Notes: generated from the sequence alone by a model not told the origin. A stretch of DNA of 64,000 bases from QZLE01 sp033852075 (GCA_033852075.1 JAWSVC010000023.1:1-64000); one strand, 5' to 3'; shown: positions 44,007 to 53,944, counted from the stretch's first letter. A program made the numbers and translations.

Positions 44007-44384
44007 ATGGAATATACCGCCAGGTGTCACTGTGGGGCAGTTGAAGCTAAATTTGACTCAAAACCAATAACAAGTGCCGTTGATTGTAACTGCAGTATTT
44101 GCAGGATAAAAGGGGCATTACAAATCAGAATACCTAAGCAGAATTTAACCTTGCTTAAGGGTGAAGAAAGTCTTAAGACTTATAAGTTTAATACCATGAA
44201 AGCCAGTCATTACTTTTGCAAACATTGCGGAATACATGTTTTTACGGAGCCTAGAATCTCAACGGAGCATTATTCTATTAATCTGCGCTGCGTGCCTGAA
44301 ATTGTTCTTGATGGCTTACAGATTATTAAGTTTGATGGAGTTAATTGGGAAGATTCTGTTAAAAAGCTAGATATTACTGAATAG
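44007..44384 (+). CDS. GFA (CENP-V/GFA) family zinc protein
   Basis: The product is 125 aa. Zinc-binding cysteines occur in CHCGAVEA, CNCSIC and CKHCGIHVF, the usual order in the GFA domain (glutathione-dependent formaldehyde-activating enzyme, centromere protein V). The length fits the single-domain family. The chemistry of most members is untested. AAGGATAAT precedes the ATG. Confidence 0.87.
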   Translation: MEYTARCHCGAVEAKFDSKPITSAVDCNCSICRIKGALQIRIPKQNLTLLKGEESLKTYKFNTMKASHYFCKHCGIHVFTEPRISTEHYSINLRCVPEIVLDGLQIIKFDGVNWEDSVKKLDITE

Positions 44385-44398
44385 CAACATATTTATAA

Positions 44399-44433
44399 TT
44401 TTGAGCCAAAGCGTTAAAAACTTTGGCTCAAAA
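44399..44433. terminator. Bidirectional intrinsic terminator
   Basis: A 13-bp stem TTTTGAGCCAAAG / CTTTGGCTCAAAA with a 9-base loop and A/T flanks on both sides lies between the convergent GFA gene and the alpha/beta hydrolase gene. Confidence 0.88.
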
Positions 44434-44444
44434 TTGTTTTGTGG

Positions 44445-45314
44445 TTATTTGAAAAACTTAATCGCTAATTCATTGAATTTTTTTGGCTGTTCATAGTTTG
44501 CAACATGCCCTGCATCGGTTATCGAACGGAATGTAGCCTTAGGAATTGCTTGCGTCATAAGTTCAGAAAGCCTAATCGGTACAACTTTGTCCTCTATACC
44601 CCAAATAAAACAAAATTCAGCATTTGTTTTGCCAATCTCTTTATAGAGAGACATCATATCCTCAAGATGGATGCTGCGAATTGTTGAAAGCAATGCTTTT
44701 TTAAGGCCAATAAACTCCATAAATCTTAGATAATGTTCTTTATATTCCGGATATAAATTATATCTATATAGATGCTTTTTAAGAGAAGATATTAATTCTT
44801 GATCGCCCCATAGTTGCATTAAATATTCACCCCACATTGGGATTTTTGTTATCCATGTGTGAGCAGGTACTGATCCAGGAATACCTGCAGGGCCAACCAT
44901 TAATAATTTTTCAACTTTTTTAGGGTATTGTTTTACAAAATTTGCCGCAATTACCGATCCCATACAAACAGCCATCAAACTAAATTTAGCATTTTTGGGT
45001 AAAAGTTGCTCGGTTAGTTCTTTGAGTTGTTTGGTATAAAGCTCTAAATCATAAGTTATGGTAGGCCTATCTGAACCACCTCTGCCATAAAGATCATAAC
45101 GAATAACCCTAAATCCTGCATCAGCTAACGCATAGAAATTATGATCCCATAAAAAATATGGTACAGAAAAGCCATGAATAAGAACGATAATTGGTCCTTT
45201 TTCTGGTCCGGCCATCTCATACCGAGTATAGCCATTAGATAATTCGATAAATTCACCAGACAAAGTTGATCTGGCATTATCGTTGAGTGTTTTGGTTTCA
45301 CTTAAATAAAACAT
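44445..45314 (-). CDS. Alpha/beta hydrolase with a Cys nucleophile elbow
   Basis: The product is 289 aa with an alpha/beta-hydrolase-1 fold: IVLIHGFSVPYFLWD (oxyanion HG), FRVIRYDLYGRGGSDRP, and the nucleophile elbow MAVCMGSVIAAN. Here Cys replaces the usual Ser of G-x-S-x-G (A-V-C-M-G). The acid is in IWGIEDKVVP and the His in DAGHVANYEQP. A Cys nucleophile occurs in dienelactone hydrolases and some other members, so activity is possible. The substrate is unknown. A good AGGT site precedes the ATG. It is a single gene. Confidence 0.85.
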   Translation of the reverse strand: MFYLSETKTLNDNARSTLSGEFIELSNGYTRYEMAGPEKGPIIVLIHGFSVPYFLWDHNFYALADAGFRVIRYDLYGRGGSDRPTITYDLELYTKQLKELTEQLLPKNAKFSLMAVCMGSVIAANFVKQYPKKVEKLLMVGPAGIPGSVPAHTWITKIPMWGEYLMQLWGDQELISSLKKHLYRYNLYPEYKEHYLRFMEFIGLKKALLSTIRSIHLEDMMSLYKEIGKTNAEFCFIWGIEDKVVPIRLSELMTQAIPKATFRSITDAGHVANYEQPKKFNELAIKFFK

Positions 45315-45409
45315 GCTTTAACCTATTTATAGAATTCTTATTCTAAGATTAATATAAAATGGCTTAGCTTCAAGTAATTTAATCGCTTTATTGCATGTAA
45401 ATTACGTTT

Positions 45410-46183
45410 TTAGGTTCTAATGCCAATACCTTTGCGCAGTAAGTATAGGTTTATGCAATATAACGCAATAATAAACCCAATTATTAGTGCGTAAGCAGTT
45501 ATTATATTTATGTCTGATTGCCCCAGCATTCCATATCGAAAAGCATTTACCATATAAAGAATCGGATTGCCCAAAGATAGCATTCTCCAAAAATCTGGGA
45601 GTAGGGTAATAGAATAAAAAACACCACCTAGGTAGGTTAAAGGTGTAAGAACAAATGTTGGTACGATCGATACATCATCAAATTTTCTGGCAAATATACC
45701 ATTTAACAACCCAGCCAAAGAAAACAGTATTGCTGTTAATAGAATAATGCTCATTGTAATGAAAAAGTTATTAATGGTTAAATCTGTGAAAAATATGGAT
45801 ATTAATAAAACAATAATACCGACAAGAGAACCTCTCAAAATTCCTCCGGAAATATATCCTAACAATATAATTGAGTTTGATGTTGGTGAAATTATCAGCT
45901 CATCAATATACCTTTGAAATTTTGAACTGAAAAAGGATGCAACTACATTTGCATATGAATTGGTAATGACAGACATCATGGTAAGACCGGGAACTATAAA
46001 TTGGATATAAGAATAACCCTCCATATCACCTATTCTTGGACCAATAAGATTTCCGAAAATAACATAATACAGGGTTATGGTAATTGCCGATGGAAGAATG
46101 GTTTGTGGCCATATGCGTAAAAACCTAACCGTCTCTTTGCGAGATATTGTGATAAAAGAAATTAGGTTATGTTTTTTTAGCAT
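45410..46183 (-). CDS. ABC-2 type transporter permease (YadH-like)
   Basis: The product is 257 aa with six membrane segments. The ABC-2 family end motif is visible (PTFVLTPLTYLGGVFYSI, LGNPILYMVNAFRYG). It is paired with the ATPase 16 bases upstream, the same arrangement as the yadG-yadH export pair of Enterobacteria. The transported molecule is unknown. Confidence 0.88.
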   Translation of the reverse strand: MLKKHNLISFITISRKETVRFLRIWPQTILPSAITITLYYVIFGNLIGPRIGDMEGYSYIQFIVPGLTMMSVITNSYANVVASFFSSKFQRYIDELIISPTSNSIILLGYISGGILRGSLVGIIVLLISIFFTDLTINNFFITMSIILLTAILFSLAGLLNGIFARKFDDVSIVPTFVLTPLTYLGGVFYSITLLPDFWRMLSLGNPILYMVNAFRYGMLGQSDINIITAYALIIGFIIALYCINLYLLRKGIGIRT

Positions 46184-46199
46184 ATAAGGTTCTGCTTTA

Positions 46200-47108
46200 T
46201 CAGTTGTTAACTATGTGAACAAAAAGCTCTTCAAGTCTGTTAGATTTATTTCTCATACTGGTAATGGTTATATTTTGTTGTTCCAATAGCGTGAACAATT
46301 GGTTCAGAGTTTGTGTGGTAGTGATTTCTGCTTCTAAAGTATGATCATCAATAAGCTGGATATTAAAGCCTTTAATCGCCGGCACTTCAAATATTGTTTT
46401 ATCGGTATCAAGTATAAAGGTTTCTCTATCAAGTTTTTTTAAAAGATCTTTAACTGATGTGTTTTCAATAATTTCACCATGATTAATTATGGCAACATTA
46501 CGACATAACATCTCTGCTTCTTCTAAATAATGAGTTGTCAGGATTATGGTAAGACCTTGTTCATTTAATTCGCGCAGAAAACTCCACATTGAACGACGTA
46601 GTTCAATATCAACGCCAGCGGTTGGCTCATCAAGTATTAAGAGTTTAGGTTCATGCAATAAAGCTCTGGCAATCATCAACCTTCTTTTCATACCACCGGA
46701 AAGGCTGCGGGATATGGCTGATCTTTTGTCCCAAAGATCAAGTAATTTCAGATATTTTTCTGCTCTTTGCTTTGCGGTTTTATAATCAACGCCGTAATAT
46801 CCAGCCTGATTGACAACTATCTGCTCGACTGTCTCAAAAAGGCTAAAGTTAAATTCCTGTGGAACCAAGCCAATCTGCGATTTTGCTAATGCAGGTTGTT
46901 TTATAAGGTCATGACCAAATATTTTTACTGCCCCGCTGGTTTTTTCAACTAACGATGTAATTATGCCAATCATAGTTGATTTTCCAGCCCCATTTGGACC
47001 AAGTAGAGCAAAAAAATCACCTTGTTCCACTTTCAGTGAAACATCAGTTAAGGCTACAACTCCACCTTTATAGGTTTTATGCAGATTATCAATTGCTAAG
47101 GCAGGCAT
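46200..47108 (-). CDS. ABC transporter ATP-binding protein (YadG-like)
   Basis: The product is 302 aa with a single ATPase domain: Walker A GPNGAGKST, signature SLSGGMKRRLM, Walker B LLILDEPTAGVD, H-loop LTTHYLEEAE, and a ~90-residue C-terminal extension. It belongs to the ABC-2-linked export ATPases. The ATG follows efpL with a 1-base gap. Confidence 0.9.
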   Translation of the reverse strand: MPALAIDNLHKTYKGGVVALTDVSLKVEQGDFFALLGPNGAGKSTMIGIITSLVEKTSGAVKIFGHDLIKQPALAKSQIGLVPQEFNFSLFETVEQIVVNQAGYYGVDYKTAKQRAEKYLKLLDLWDKRSAISRSLSGGMKRRLMIARALLHEPKLLILDEPTAGVDIELRRSMWSFLRELNEQGLTIILTTHYLEEAEMLCRNVAIINHGEIIENTSVKDLLKKLDRETFILDTDKTIFEVPAIKGFNIQLIDDHTLEAEITTTQTLNQLFTLLEQQNITITSMRNKSNRLEELFVHIVNN

Positions 47109-47109
47109 A

Positions 47110-47673
47110 TTAAGCTCTGCTCATGAATTTTCCAGTAGAAGTATTAACTTTAATTACTTCATTATTTGCAAGATATTCCGGAACTTGAACTATAAGCCCT
47201 GTAGATAAAGTAGCAGGCTTTGTGCGTGCCGCCGCTGTTCCTCCTTTGATAGCTGGTGCAGTTTCTACTATCTCTAGAGCTACAGAAGATGGTAATTCAA
47301 TACTTACAACCTGATCGTTAACTAATGATGCAATAATATCTTCTAGCCCATCAGTTAAATAAGATACTTCTTCAGCAATATCTTCTTCATTTAACAGGTA
47401 TTGATCATAGCTTTCAATATCCATAAATGTATATTGTGTACCATCTTTAAATAGGAACTGAGTTTGCCTTTTTATTAAATCAACTTCAGTTATAACATCA
47501 TCACCAACAAATGTTTGCTCGAGCTTTTGTTTGGTTTGAATGCCGGTAAATCTAACCTTATAAAGAGTGTTTGCTCCACGCGAAGATGGGCTTTTTACAT
47601 CAATGGTTTTAGCAAGGTAAAGTTGACCGTTAATTTCAACAACGTTTCCTTTTTTTAAATCACATGCTTTCAA
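47110..47673 (-). CDS. efpL: Elongation factor P-like protein EfpL (YeiP)
   Basis: EfpL relieves ribosome stalling at proline-containing motifs and differs from EF-P in its loop. The product is 187 aa: DLKKGNVVEINGQLYLA, the loop SPSSRGANTLYK with Arg in place of the modified Lys of EF-P, then EIVETAPAIKG and ATLSTGLIVQVPEYL. This matches YeiP, not EF-P. The start is TTG 47673 (TTGAAAGCATGTG) with AGG upstream; no better in-frame start is present. It heads a tight unit with the ABC exporter genes. Confidence 0.92.
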   Translation of the reverse strand: MKACDLKKGNVVEINGQLYLAKTIDVKSPSSRGANTLYKVRFTGIQTKQKLEQTFVGDDVITEVDLIKRQTQFLFKDGTQYTFMDIESYDQYLLNEEDIAEEVSYLTDGLEDIIASLVNDQVVSIELPSSVALEIVETAPAIKGGTAAARTKPATLSTGLIVQVPEYLANNEVIKVNTSTGKFMSRA

Positions 47674-47852
47674 TGTTTATACCTACAGGTTATCTGTCTA
47701 AATCAATATGATGAATAATGCCTCAAAAGGCTGTTGGATGCACAGTATTATTACATATTTATTGTTAGTTTTGCGCAAAATTGTTCTTTTGGTTATGATT
47801 CAATCAGGTTTAATATAGCTATTCATTTTTGTTTACTGCTAAAGAAGGTCCT

Positions 47853-49439
47853 ATGAGTCAAATAAATTATGATGTTTTAATAATTGGCAGCGGAGTTGCT
47901 GGTTTAAGTTTGGCTTTACGGCTTGCAGATACTCATAAAGTTGCCATTTTATCCAAGGTTTCACTTACCGAAGGATCAAGCAGATATGCTCAAGGCGGTG
48001 TTGCAGCAGTAATTGATAAGGATGACTCAATAAATCTTCATGTTGATGATACATTTGATGCTGGAGCGCAGATGTGTGATAAAGACATCGTTGCTATGGT
48101 TGCTAGAAAATCCAGCACTTGTATTGACTGGCTTCAGAATTTAGGGGTTGAATTTACAAAAGATCTTGATAGACATGGCAATGAGCGTCTTCATTTAACT
48201 CGTGAAGGAGGGCATAGCCAACGAAGGATTGCCCATGTAGATGATGCTACTGGTAAAGAAATCATTTATAAGCTTGTGGAGTTAGTAAAATCAAATAAAA
48301 ATATTGATATATTCGAGCACCATATTGTTATTGATCTTATTAAAAGCAAATTCGAAAAAAGATCTTTGTGTCGTGGAGCTTATGTTTTAGATAAAAAAGC
48401 AGATAGTATCAAAGTATTTAAAGCTGCTAATACTGTGTTAGCAACAGGTGGAGCTAGCAAGGTATATTTATATACAAGTAATCCCGATGGTTCGACGGGT
48501 GACGGTATTGCCATGGCTTGGCGCGCTGGTTGCCGTGTTGCTAATCTAGAGTTTAACCAGTTTCATCCCACATGCTTATATCACCCGCAAGCAAAATCAT
48601 TTTTGATTAGTGAAGCAGTTAGAGGCGAAGGTGGTAAGTTGGTATTACCTAACGGTGAACCATTTATGCATAAATACGATGAACGAAAAGAGCTGGCTCC
48701 CCGAGATATTGTCGCCCGCGCAATTGATAATGAGATGAAAACGCTTGGGCTTGAATGCGTTTATCTGGATATTAGCCATAAGGGTGTGGATTTTGTTAAA
48801 GAACATTTTCCAACTATATACAATAAATGCCTTAAGTTTGGTTTTGATATGTCTATGGAAAGAATTCCTGTTGTTCCTGCTGCGCATTATACGTGCGGAG
48901 GCGTTGTTACTGACGAAAATGGTGCTACCGATTTATTAGGGTTATATGCGATTGGTGAAGTTGCGTATACCGGAATGCATGGGGCTAATCGTTTGGCTAG
49001 TAATTCTTTAATGGAGTGCCTGGTATTTGCTGATGCTGCATCAAAAGCTATTAAAGAATCTAATTATGATCAAACTGGATATGAAATTCCTGAATGGGAT
49101 GAGAGCCAAGTAACCAATTCAGATGAAGCTGTTGTGGTAATGCATAACTGGGATGAAATAAGGCACTCAATGTGGGATTATGTTGGCATAGTTAGAACAG
49201 ATAAACGATTAGAAAGGGCTCAAAGCAGAATATCTCTTTTGCAGCATGAAATTCATGATTACTATTGGAATTTTAAAGTAAGCAGTGATCTTATAGAACT
49301 TAGGAATCTGGCTTTAGTTGCAGAACTAATCGTAAAAAGTGCAAAATCAAGGCGTGAAAGCAGGGGATTGCACTATTCTCTTGATTACCCTGATAAGATG
49401 ATAAGGCCACTTCCAACGGTTCTTGATCCCAAAAAATAG
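47853..49439 (+). CDS. nadB: L-aspartate oxidase NadB
   Basis: NadB oxidises L-aspartate to iminoaspartate in de novo NAD synthesis, using oxygen or fumarate. The product is about 528 aa: FAD motif VLIIGSGVAGLSLALRLA, SSRYAQGGVAAV, LTREGGHSQRRIAH, LEFNQFHPTCLYH, and GMHGANRLASNSLMECLVF. The ATG at 47853 is chosen: GAAGG lies four bases upstream, while a TTG at 47829 would add residues outside the family. nadA and nadC are not in this window; nadE is at 54006. Confidence 0.95.
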   Translation: MSQINYDVLIIGSGVAGLSLALRLADTHKVAILSKVSLTEGSSRYAQGGVAAVIDKDDSINLHVDDTFDAGAQMCDKDIVAMVARKSSTCIDWLQNLGVEFTKDLDRHGNERLHLTREGGHSQRRIAHVDDATGKEIIYKLVELVKSNKNIDIFEHHIVIDLIKSKFEKRSLCRGAYVLDKKADSIKVFKAANTVLATGGASKVYLYTSNPDGSTGDGIAMAWRAGCRVANLEFNQFHPTCLYHPQAKSFLISEAVRGEGGKLVLPNGEPFMHKYDERKELAPRDIVARAIDNEMKTLGLECVYLDISHKGVDFVKEHFPTIYNKCLKFGFDMSMERIPVVPAAHYTCGGVVTDENGATDLLGLYAIGEVAYTGMHGANRLASNSLMECLVFADAASKAIKESNYDQTGYEIPEWDESQVTNSDEAVVVMHNWDEIRHSMWDYVGIVRTDKRLERAQSRISLLQHEIHDYYWNFKVSSDLIELRNLALVAELIVKSAKSRRESRGLHYSLDYPDKMIRPLPTVLDPKK

Positions 49440-49442
49440 AGT

Positions 49443-50018
49443 CTATTGAATAATATCTGATACTTTTTTTGTTAGTTCATCAAAGTTTTTAGGTTCAGAA
49501 GCTGGTTCTTCTATAAAACTTTCCGATTTTTCAGATAAATTAGAAGTTTCCTCTGCATTGCTAGAATCGGAAACTTTATTAAATGGTTGTCCACCAGAGG
49601 GATTGCTACTTATAACAGAATCGACATCATGATCTTTGCCTCTTTCTTTAGGTGATAAGGAATCTCCTTTTTTGTTAGCTTTGATTTGTTCTGTTTTTTT
49701 CTGTTTTTTCATTTCAGCAAGATGAATAAATATAGCGCTTATTGTCTTGCCGAATATTGCCAAAACGATAGAAATACCGAGACAAATTAAAAATACCCAG
49801 TGATGACCAACAACAACGTCTGTGGTATTTCCTGGAGATGCCCAGCCAGGAGTTGATACATTGTATTTATCAAATATTGGAAATAATTTATCACTTAGAA
49901 TAGGGATTTCAAATTCAAATTGTCTAGCAAACAATCCAATGAATCCAATAGCAAAAACGGCTAAAGCAATGATATAAAATAACCATCCTAATAGTGATAC
50001 ATGTTTCTTTTTCTTCAT
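49443..50018 (-). CDS. Membrane protein with two TM helices and a charged C-terminus, unknown
   Basis: The product is about 191 aa from the ATG at 50018 (MKKKKHVSLLGWL). TM1 is at ~8-30 and TM2 at ~72-95 (HHWVFLICLGISIVLAIFG). Between them is a ~40-residue loop (STPGWASPGNTTDVVVGHHW). The C-terminal ~95 residues are hydrophilic, rich in Ser, Asn and Glu, and end in a short helix (FDELTKKVSDII). A TTG 21 bases upstream could also start it. No family is recognised. It converges on nadB with only 3 bases between. Confidence 0.6.
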   Translation of the reverse strand: MKKKKHVSLLGWLFYIIALAVFAIGFIGLFARQFEFEIPILSDKLFPIFDKYNVSTPGWASPGNTTDVVVGHHWVFLICLGISIVLAIFGKTISAIFIHLAEMKKQKKTEQIKANKKGDSLSPKERGKDHDVDSVISSNPSGGQPFNKVSDSSNAEETSNLSEKSESFIEEPASEPKNFDELTKKVSDIIQ

Positions 50019-50135
50019 ACTAATAAATATTAGCTGCAACTATCCTATTTTCTAGCTATTTTGTGCAATAATTCTGTTATTATAAAACCACTTATTAAAA
50101 TAATATATTGTGTATTATAGGATTAGCTGTATTTC

Positions 50136-50468
50136 ATGGATTACGATAAATTCAAGATTCTCCTTTTAAAGCGCGAAGCAGAAATTAAAAACAGTCTTTT
50201 GCAATTAGCAGAGGCAGGAAAAACGGTTGAGCTTGATCAGTCTATGATGGGCAGATTGTCGAGAATGGATGCTATGCAAGGACAGGCTATGGCTAAAGCA
50301 AATAAACAAAGAGCTGAAATGGAATTGCAAAAGATAGAAGCGGCGCTAAAACGTCTGCAAAATAATGAATTTGGTTATTGCTTTGATTGCGATGAGCCTA
50401 TTAGTGAAAGAAGGTTGGAATTTGACCCAACTGCTCTTTATTGTATTGACTGCGCAGCAAAAAAATAA
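50136..50468 (+). CDS. DksA/TraR-family C4 zinc-finger protein
   Basis: The product is 110 aa. A coiled-coil N-terminal part contains DKFKILLLKREAEI. The C-terminal C4 zinc finger reads YCFDCDEPISERRLEFDP, then YCIDCAAKK. Short DksA paralogues bind RNA polymerase in its secondary channel and modulate transcription with ppGpp. The length is well below DksA (~150) and resembles the short TraR-like members. It lies 13 bases before the kinase gene, so it may share its transcript. Confidence 0.85.
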   Translation: MDYDKFKILLLKREAEIKNSLLQLAEAGKTVELDQSMMGRLSRMDAMQGQAMAKANKQRAEMELQKIEAALKRLQNNEFGYCFDCDEPISERRLEFDPTALYCIDCAAKK

Positions 50469-50481
50469 CAAGAGAGTTGAT

Positions 50482-51648
50482 ATGAAGTTTATTCACGATA
50501 AAAACCTTAGCATGAGATTGATGAATTTCGGTGGCCTTTTAATTTGGGTCGCTGTCGGAGTAGGCCTTTGGGGAACTGTAAGTATCTGGGGAAAAGTAGG
50601 TTACGCCTCAAATGATTATTATAGTATTCCAGCTAGAATAGCAATAATTGGTTTTCATGTGTTGTTTGGGGTGTCTTTTTTAGTCGGATGCTATGTTGAA
50701 AATAAGCGATTTTCCATAAAAGTTTTTCTTTCGATAATTCAACTTATATCGGCCTTTGCTATAAATCTGCTGCTTAATACTAATGTGGCAATGGCTCTTT
50801 TTGTTCAATTTATTAGTCAGGTGGTTTTTTATATCCGTTTTAAATGGTGCATGCTAATAATTTTAATTCTTACGGCGGCCATTTACTTATTGCTTGAGTT
50901 TTATTGGGGAAGAGGACAGTCTGCTTCAACCGCAGGCTTAGTATCTGTATTTATGTTTTTTATCGCAGTATCAAATTATTATGCTGTTGAAGAAAGTAAT
51001 GCTAAAGATATGTTGGAAATTAGTAATAGGGAGTTAGTAGCCACACAACTCTTGCTTACAGAGACTACACGTCAGTCAGAACGAATAAGAATAGCTAGAA
51101 ATATTCATGATCTTGTAGGTCATCATTTAACGGCACTATCAATTAATCTAGAGATAGCTTCCCACCTTACAGGCGGCAAAGCGAAGGAACAAATCGATAA
51201 GGCTCATTCAATCTCAAAGCTTTTATTAAGCGATGTTCGGGAGGCAGTATCTGAAATTCGTGATAATGAGAAGATAAATCTTAACGAGTCTTTACGTTCA
51301 TTAGTTGCAGAGCTTCCTAAATTAAAAGTGGATATGAGTATAGATGATCATTTGGAGTTCAGGGATGCGAAAATTGCTGACGTTATATTGCGCTGTGTGC
51401 AAGAGGCATTAACTAATGCCCTTAAGCACGCTCATGCCACAAAAATTAAGATAGATATAAAAATGCAGGGTAATGATATTATTTTATCCATTCATGATGA
51501 TGGTATAGGCCTTAAAGATCCTCTTAAAGAAGGTAATGGCTTGACCGGAATGAAAGAGCGGGTTGCCTCTGTTGGAGGAGAGTTGGATATAAAGACTATT
51601 CAGCAACAGGGCTTTTCGATTAATATTTGCCTGCCAATTTCAGGATAA
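50482..51648 (+). CDS. NarL-type sensor histidine kinase (HisKA_3)
   Basis: The product is 388 aa. The ATG at 50482 (MKFIHDKN) follows AGAGAG; a longer frame would overlap the DksA-like gene. About five hydrophobic segments occupy residues ~15-190 with no large periplasmic domain. The DHp motif (RIARNIHDLVGHHLTALSIN, phospho-acceptor His) and HATPase motifs (CVQEALTNALKHAHATKI, HDDGIGL, GLTGMKERV) follow. HisKA_3 kinases pair with NarL/FixJ regulators, as the next gene is. The stimulus is unknown. Confidence 0.9.
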   Translation: MKFIHDKNLSMRLMNFGGLLIWVAVGVGLWGTVSIWGKVGYASNDYYSIPARIAIIGFHVLFGVSFLVGCYVENKRFSIKVFLSIIQLISAFAINLLLNTNVAMALFVQFISQVVFYIRFKWCMLIILILTAAIYLLLEFYWGRGQSASTAGLVSVFMFFIAVSNYYAVEESNAKDMLEISNRELVATQLLLTETTRQSERIRIARNIHDLVGHHLTALSINLEIASHLTGGKAKEQIDKAHSISKLLLSDVREAVSEIRDNEKINLNESLRSLVAELPKLKVDMSIDDHLEFRDAKIADVILRCVQEALTNALKHAHATKIKIDIKMQGNDIILSIHDDGIGLKDPLKEGNGLTGMKERVASVGGELDIKTIQQQGFSINICLPISG

Positions 51649-51667
51649 TTAAAACGCTGGAGGAATA

Positions 51668-52318
51668 GTGATAAAGGTAGTTGTTGTAGATGATCAGACT
51701 TTAGTCAGGCAAGGAATATGTACTCTTTTAGAGTTGTCTGACAAGGTTCAAGTGGTTGGCCAGGCTGATAACGGCATTCAGGCCCTTGAAGTGATAAGTA
51801 AAACAGATCCGGATATTGTTTTATCAGATATACGTATGCCGGAAATGGACGGTATTCAACTGGTATCAAAGCTTGCGGAGGTTAAAAGTAGCATTCCAAT
51901 AATTTTGCTTACTACCTTTGACGATCATGAAACAGTATTACAGGGTATTCAGTCTGGTGCTCGCGGTTATATGCTTAAAGACGTATCTCTTGAACAGCTT
52001 GTTGGTGCAATAGAAACGGTAATGAAAGGTGAAACCATGGTGCAACCGGCAATTACCGAGCGTGTTTTAAAAGGGCTTGTATCTGGCAATCAACAATCAG
52101 AAACAACTTCTGATGGAACCAGGATTGAAAAATTAACTTCAAGAGAAACCGAAGTGTTACGTATGATGTCTGGCGGATATAGCAATAAAGAGATTGCTAA
52201 TGCCATGTCTTTATCAGAAGGTACGGTTAAAAACCATGTTTCAAATGTATTGGCTAAACTAGGTGTGCGCGATAGAACCAGAGCGGTATTAAAAGCCGTT
52301 GAGGTTGGAATATTGTAA
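51668..52318 (+). CDS. NarL/FixJ-type response regulator
   Basis: The product is 216 aa. GTG start at 51668 with GGAGG four bases upstream. The receiver domain (~1-120) has VVVDDQTLVRQG, acceptor Asp in VLSDIRMPEMDG, and LKDVS. A LuxR-type HTH follows: LTSRETEVLRMMSGGYSNKE then IANAMSLSEGTVKNHVSNVL. It is the cognate partner of the kinase 19 bases upstream. A terminator follows (52331-52359). Confidence 0.94.
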   Translation: MIKVVVVDDQTLVRQGICTLLELSDKVQVVGQADNGIQALEVISKTDPDIVLSDIRMPEMDGIQLVSKLAEVKSSIPIILLTTFDDHETVLQGIQSGARGYMLKDVSLEQLVGAIETVMKGETMVQPAITERVLKGLVSGNQQSETTSDGTRIEKLTSRETEVLRMMSGGYSNKEIANAMSLSEGTVKNHVSNVLAKLGVRDRTRAVLKAVEVGIL

Positions 52319-52330
52319 TACGAATTAATA

Positions 52331-52359
52331 AATGTTCCCAGGTAAAACCTGGGAACATT
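52331..52359. terminator. Intrinsic terminator between convergent genes
   Basis: A 13-bp stem AATGTTCCCAGGT / ACCTGGGAACATT with a 3-base loop. It can serve the + response regulator and the - NHL gene. Confidence 0.85.
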
Positions 52360-52374
52360 AAAATAACCAAATAA

Positions 52375-53764
52375 TTATTTAGTTTCTTTGGTTTCTTTAG
52401 GTGTGTATTTCACCTTAACAACCTGGTTGCGGATACGGTTAGGAATAAGATATTGATCATCTTTCTTTACAGATACGATATCTGAAGGGAAGAAGAAATC
52501 GTCATCTAGCGAACCGATTTGACCTGTTGTTTGTACAAATTCAAAATCACGAGTAAGGATAGTAATGCGGTTGTTACCTGCCTCACCAATCAAAATAAAC
52601 TCTTCTTTGTCGTCTACACTTATACCGAAAGGATAGAACAGCTGTCCTTCTCCAAGACCAAAAGAACCATACTCATTTACAACCGCATTGGTATCAAGAT
52701 CAATTTCTACAACCTTATGTGAAGTGTAATCAGTAACCAGCATATGATTATCTGAAAGGACATCCATACGGAAAGGATTAAGCATTAAGCCAGGGCCGTA
52801 ACCATAAGTGCTGATATATCCAAGAGACTGGTAATCAGGTGAAAACTTTTGGATTTTTCCTCCAAACAATTCTGATATATAAATATTACCACTTTGGTCA
52901 AACTCAATTCCATATGGGCCATCGGTTTTACCTGGTTCGCTGCCATAACCTCCAAATCTTGCAACAGGTTCACCTTGCTTGGTAAATACAACTACATCAT
53001 ATGTGTACATAGAAGTAACATATAAATAGTCTCCATGTAGTTTGATACCGCCAATTATTAATAGATCGCCAGGGTTAAAACCGTAACCGAATTGACCAAT
53101 TGAGCGCTTTAGTTCAGCAGTTTTTTCATCAAAAACCAGGACGCGAGAGTTATTTGTATCAGCGATATAAACTTCGCCGGTTTCTGCATCAAAATCAGCT
53201 GCATTTGGTGATGACATAAGATCTGCACCAATTCGATAGTTACCGACTACTCTAAGAGCAGCTGCAGGATTGGTTGCATCAAAGATTTTAACTATAGCTT
53301 CATTAGAGCTTACTACTGCTAGTTCGCCAGTACTAAGAACATCAACAGATGATGGGCCCGAAACAACACCTATTCCACCAAATTGAGAAAGATAGTTTAA
53401 GTCAGTATCATAAACCTTAATGCGATTATTGCTCATATCAGCGATATAAACGGTATTACCAATAACTTTAATGCTACGAGGAAAATAGAAGTGTTCTTCA
53501 TCAGATCCTGGCTTATAGTATTCTCCAACCATAGCAAAGGAAAGTGCCAACAAGTTCACCTGATGCAGAGAACTTAGAGATTCTATTGCTTCCTGTTTCT
53601 GTTACGTAGATGTTGTCCTGTTTATCTATGGCAATACCAGTAGGTGTTGACATGATTGCAACATCATCTCCGCCATAAAATTGTACTGGTTTAACAACCT
53701 GTTCAGCAGCAACTGTAAAAGATAATGCAAATAATGCAGTGGAAAATATTAATCGATGAATCAT
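52375..53764 (-). pseudogene. NHL-repeat beta-propeller secreted protein, interrupted by a frameshift
   Basis: Two overlapping frames encode one protein. The first, from ATG 53764, has a signal peptide (cleavage near VAA) and the first NHL unit (GIAIDKQDNIYVTETGSNRI), then stops at 53513. The second (open from ~53559 to 52375, one base later in frame) continues with YIADMSNNRIKVYD, VYIADTNNSRVLVFD, NIYISELFGGKIQKF and further NHL units, about eight in all. The crossover is near KFSASGELVGTF / FAMVGEYYKPG (53513-53560). A single-base insertion, a +1 ribosomal shift, or an assembly error would explain it. No strong slippery site is obvious. Confidence 0.75.
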
Positions 53765-53944
53765 CTTTTAACCTCATATAAATAATTTTAGTGGGATTAG
53801 GGAGTGGGGGTGCACAAAATATCACCGCATAATTATGAACGCAACTAATGAATATTATTGTTTTATTAAAAAATAAAAAACCGTTGTTTAACAACAAAAT
53901 ACGATATTGATTTTATGATACTAACAAATAGTTAAATTATGGAA

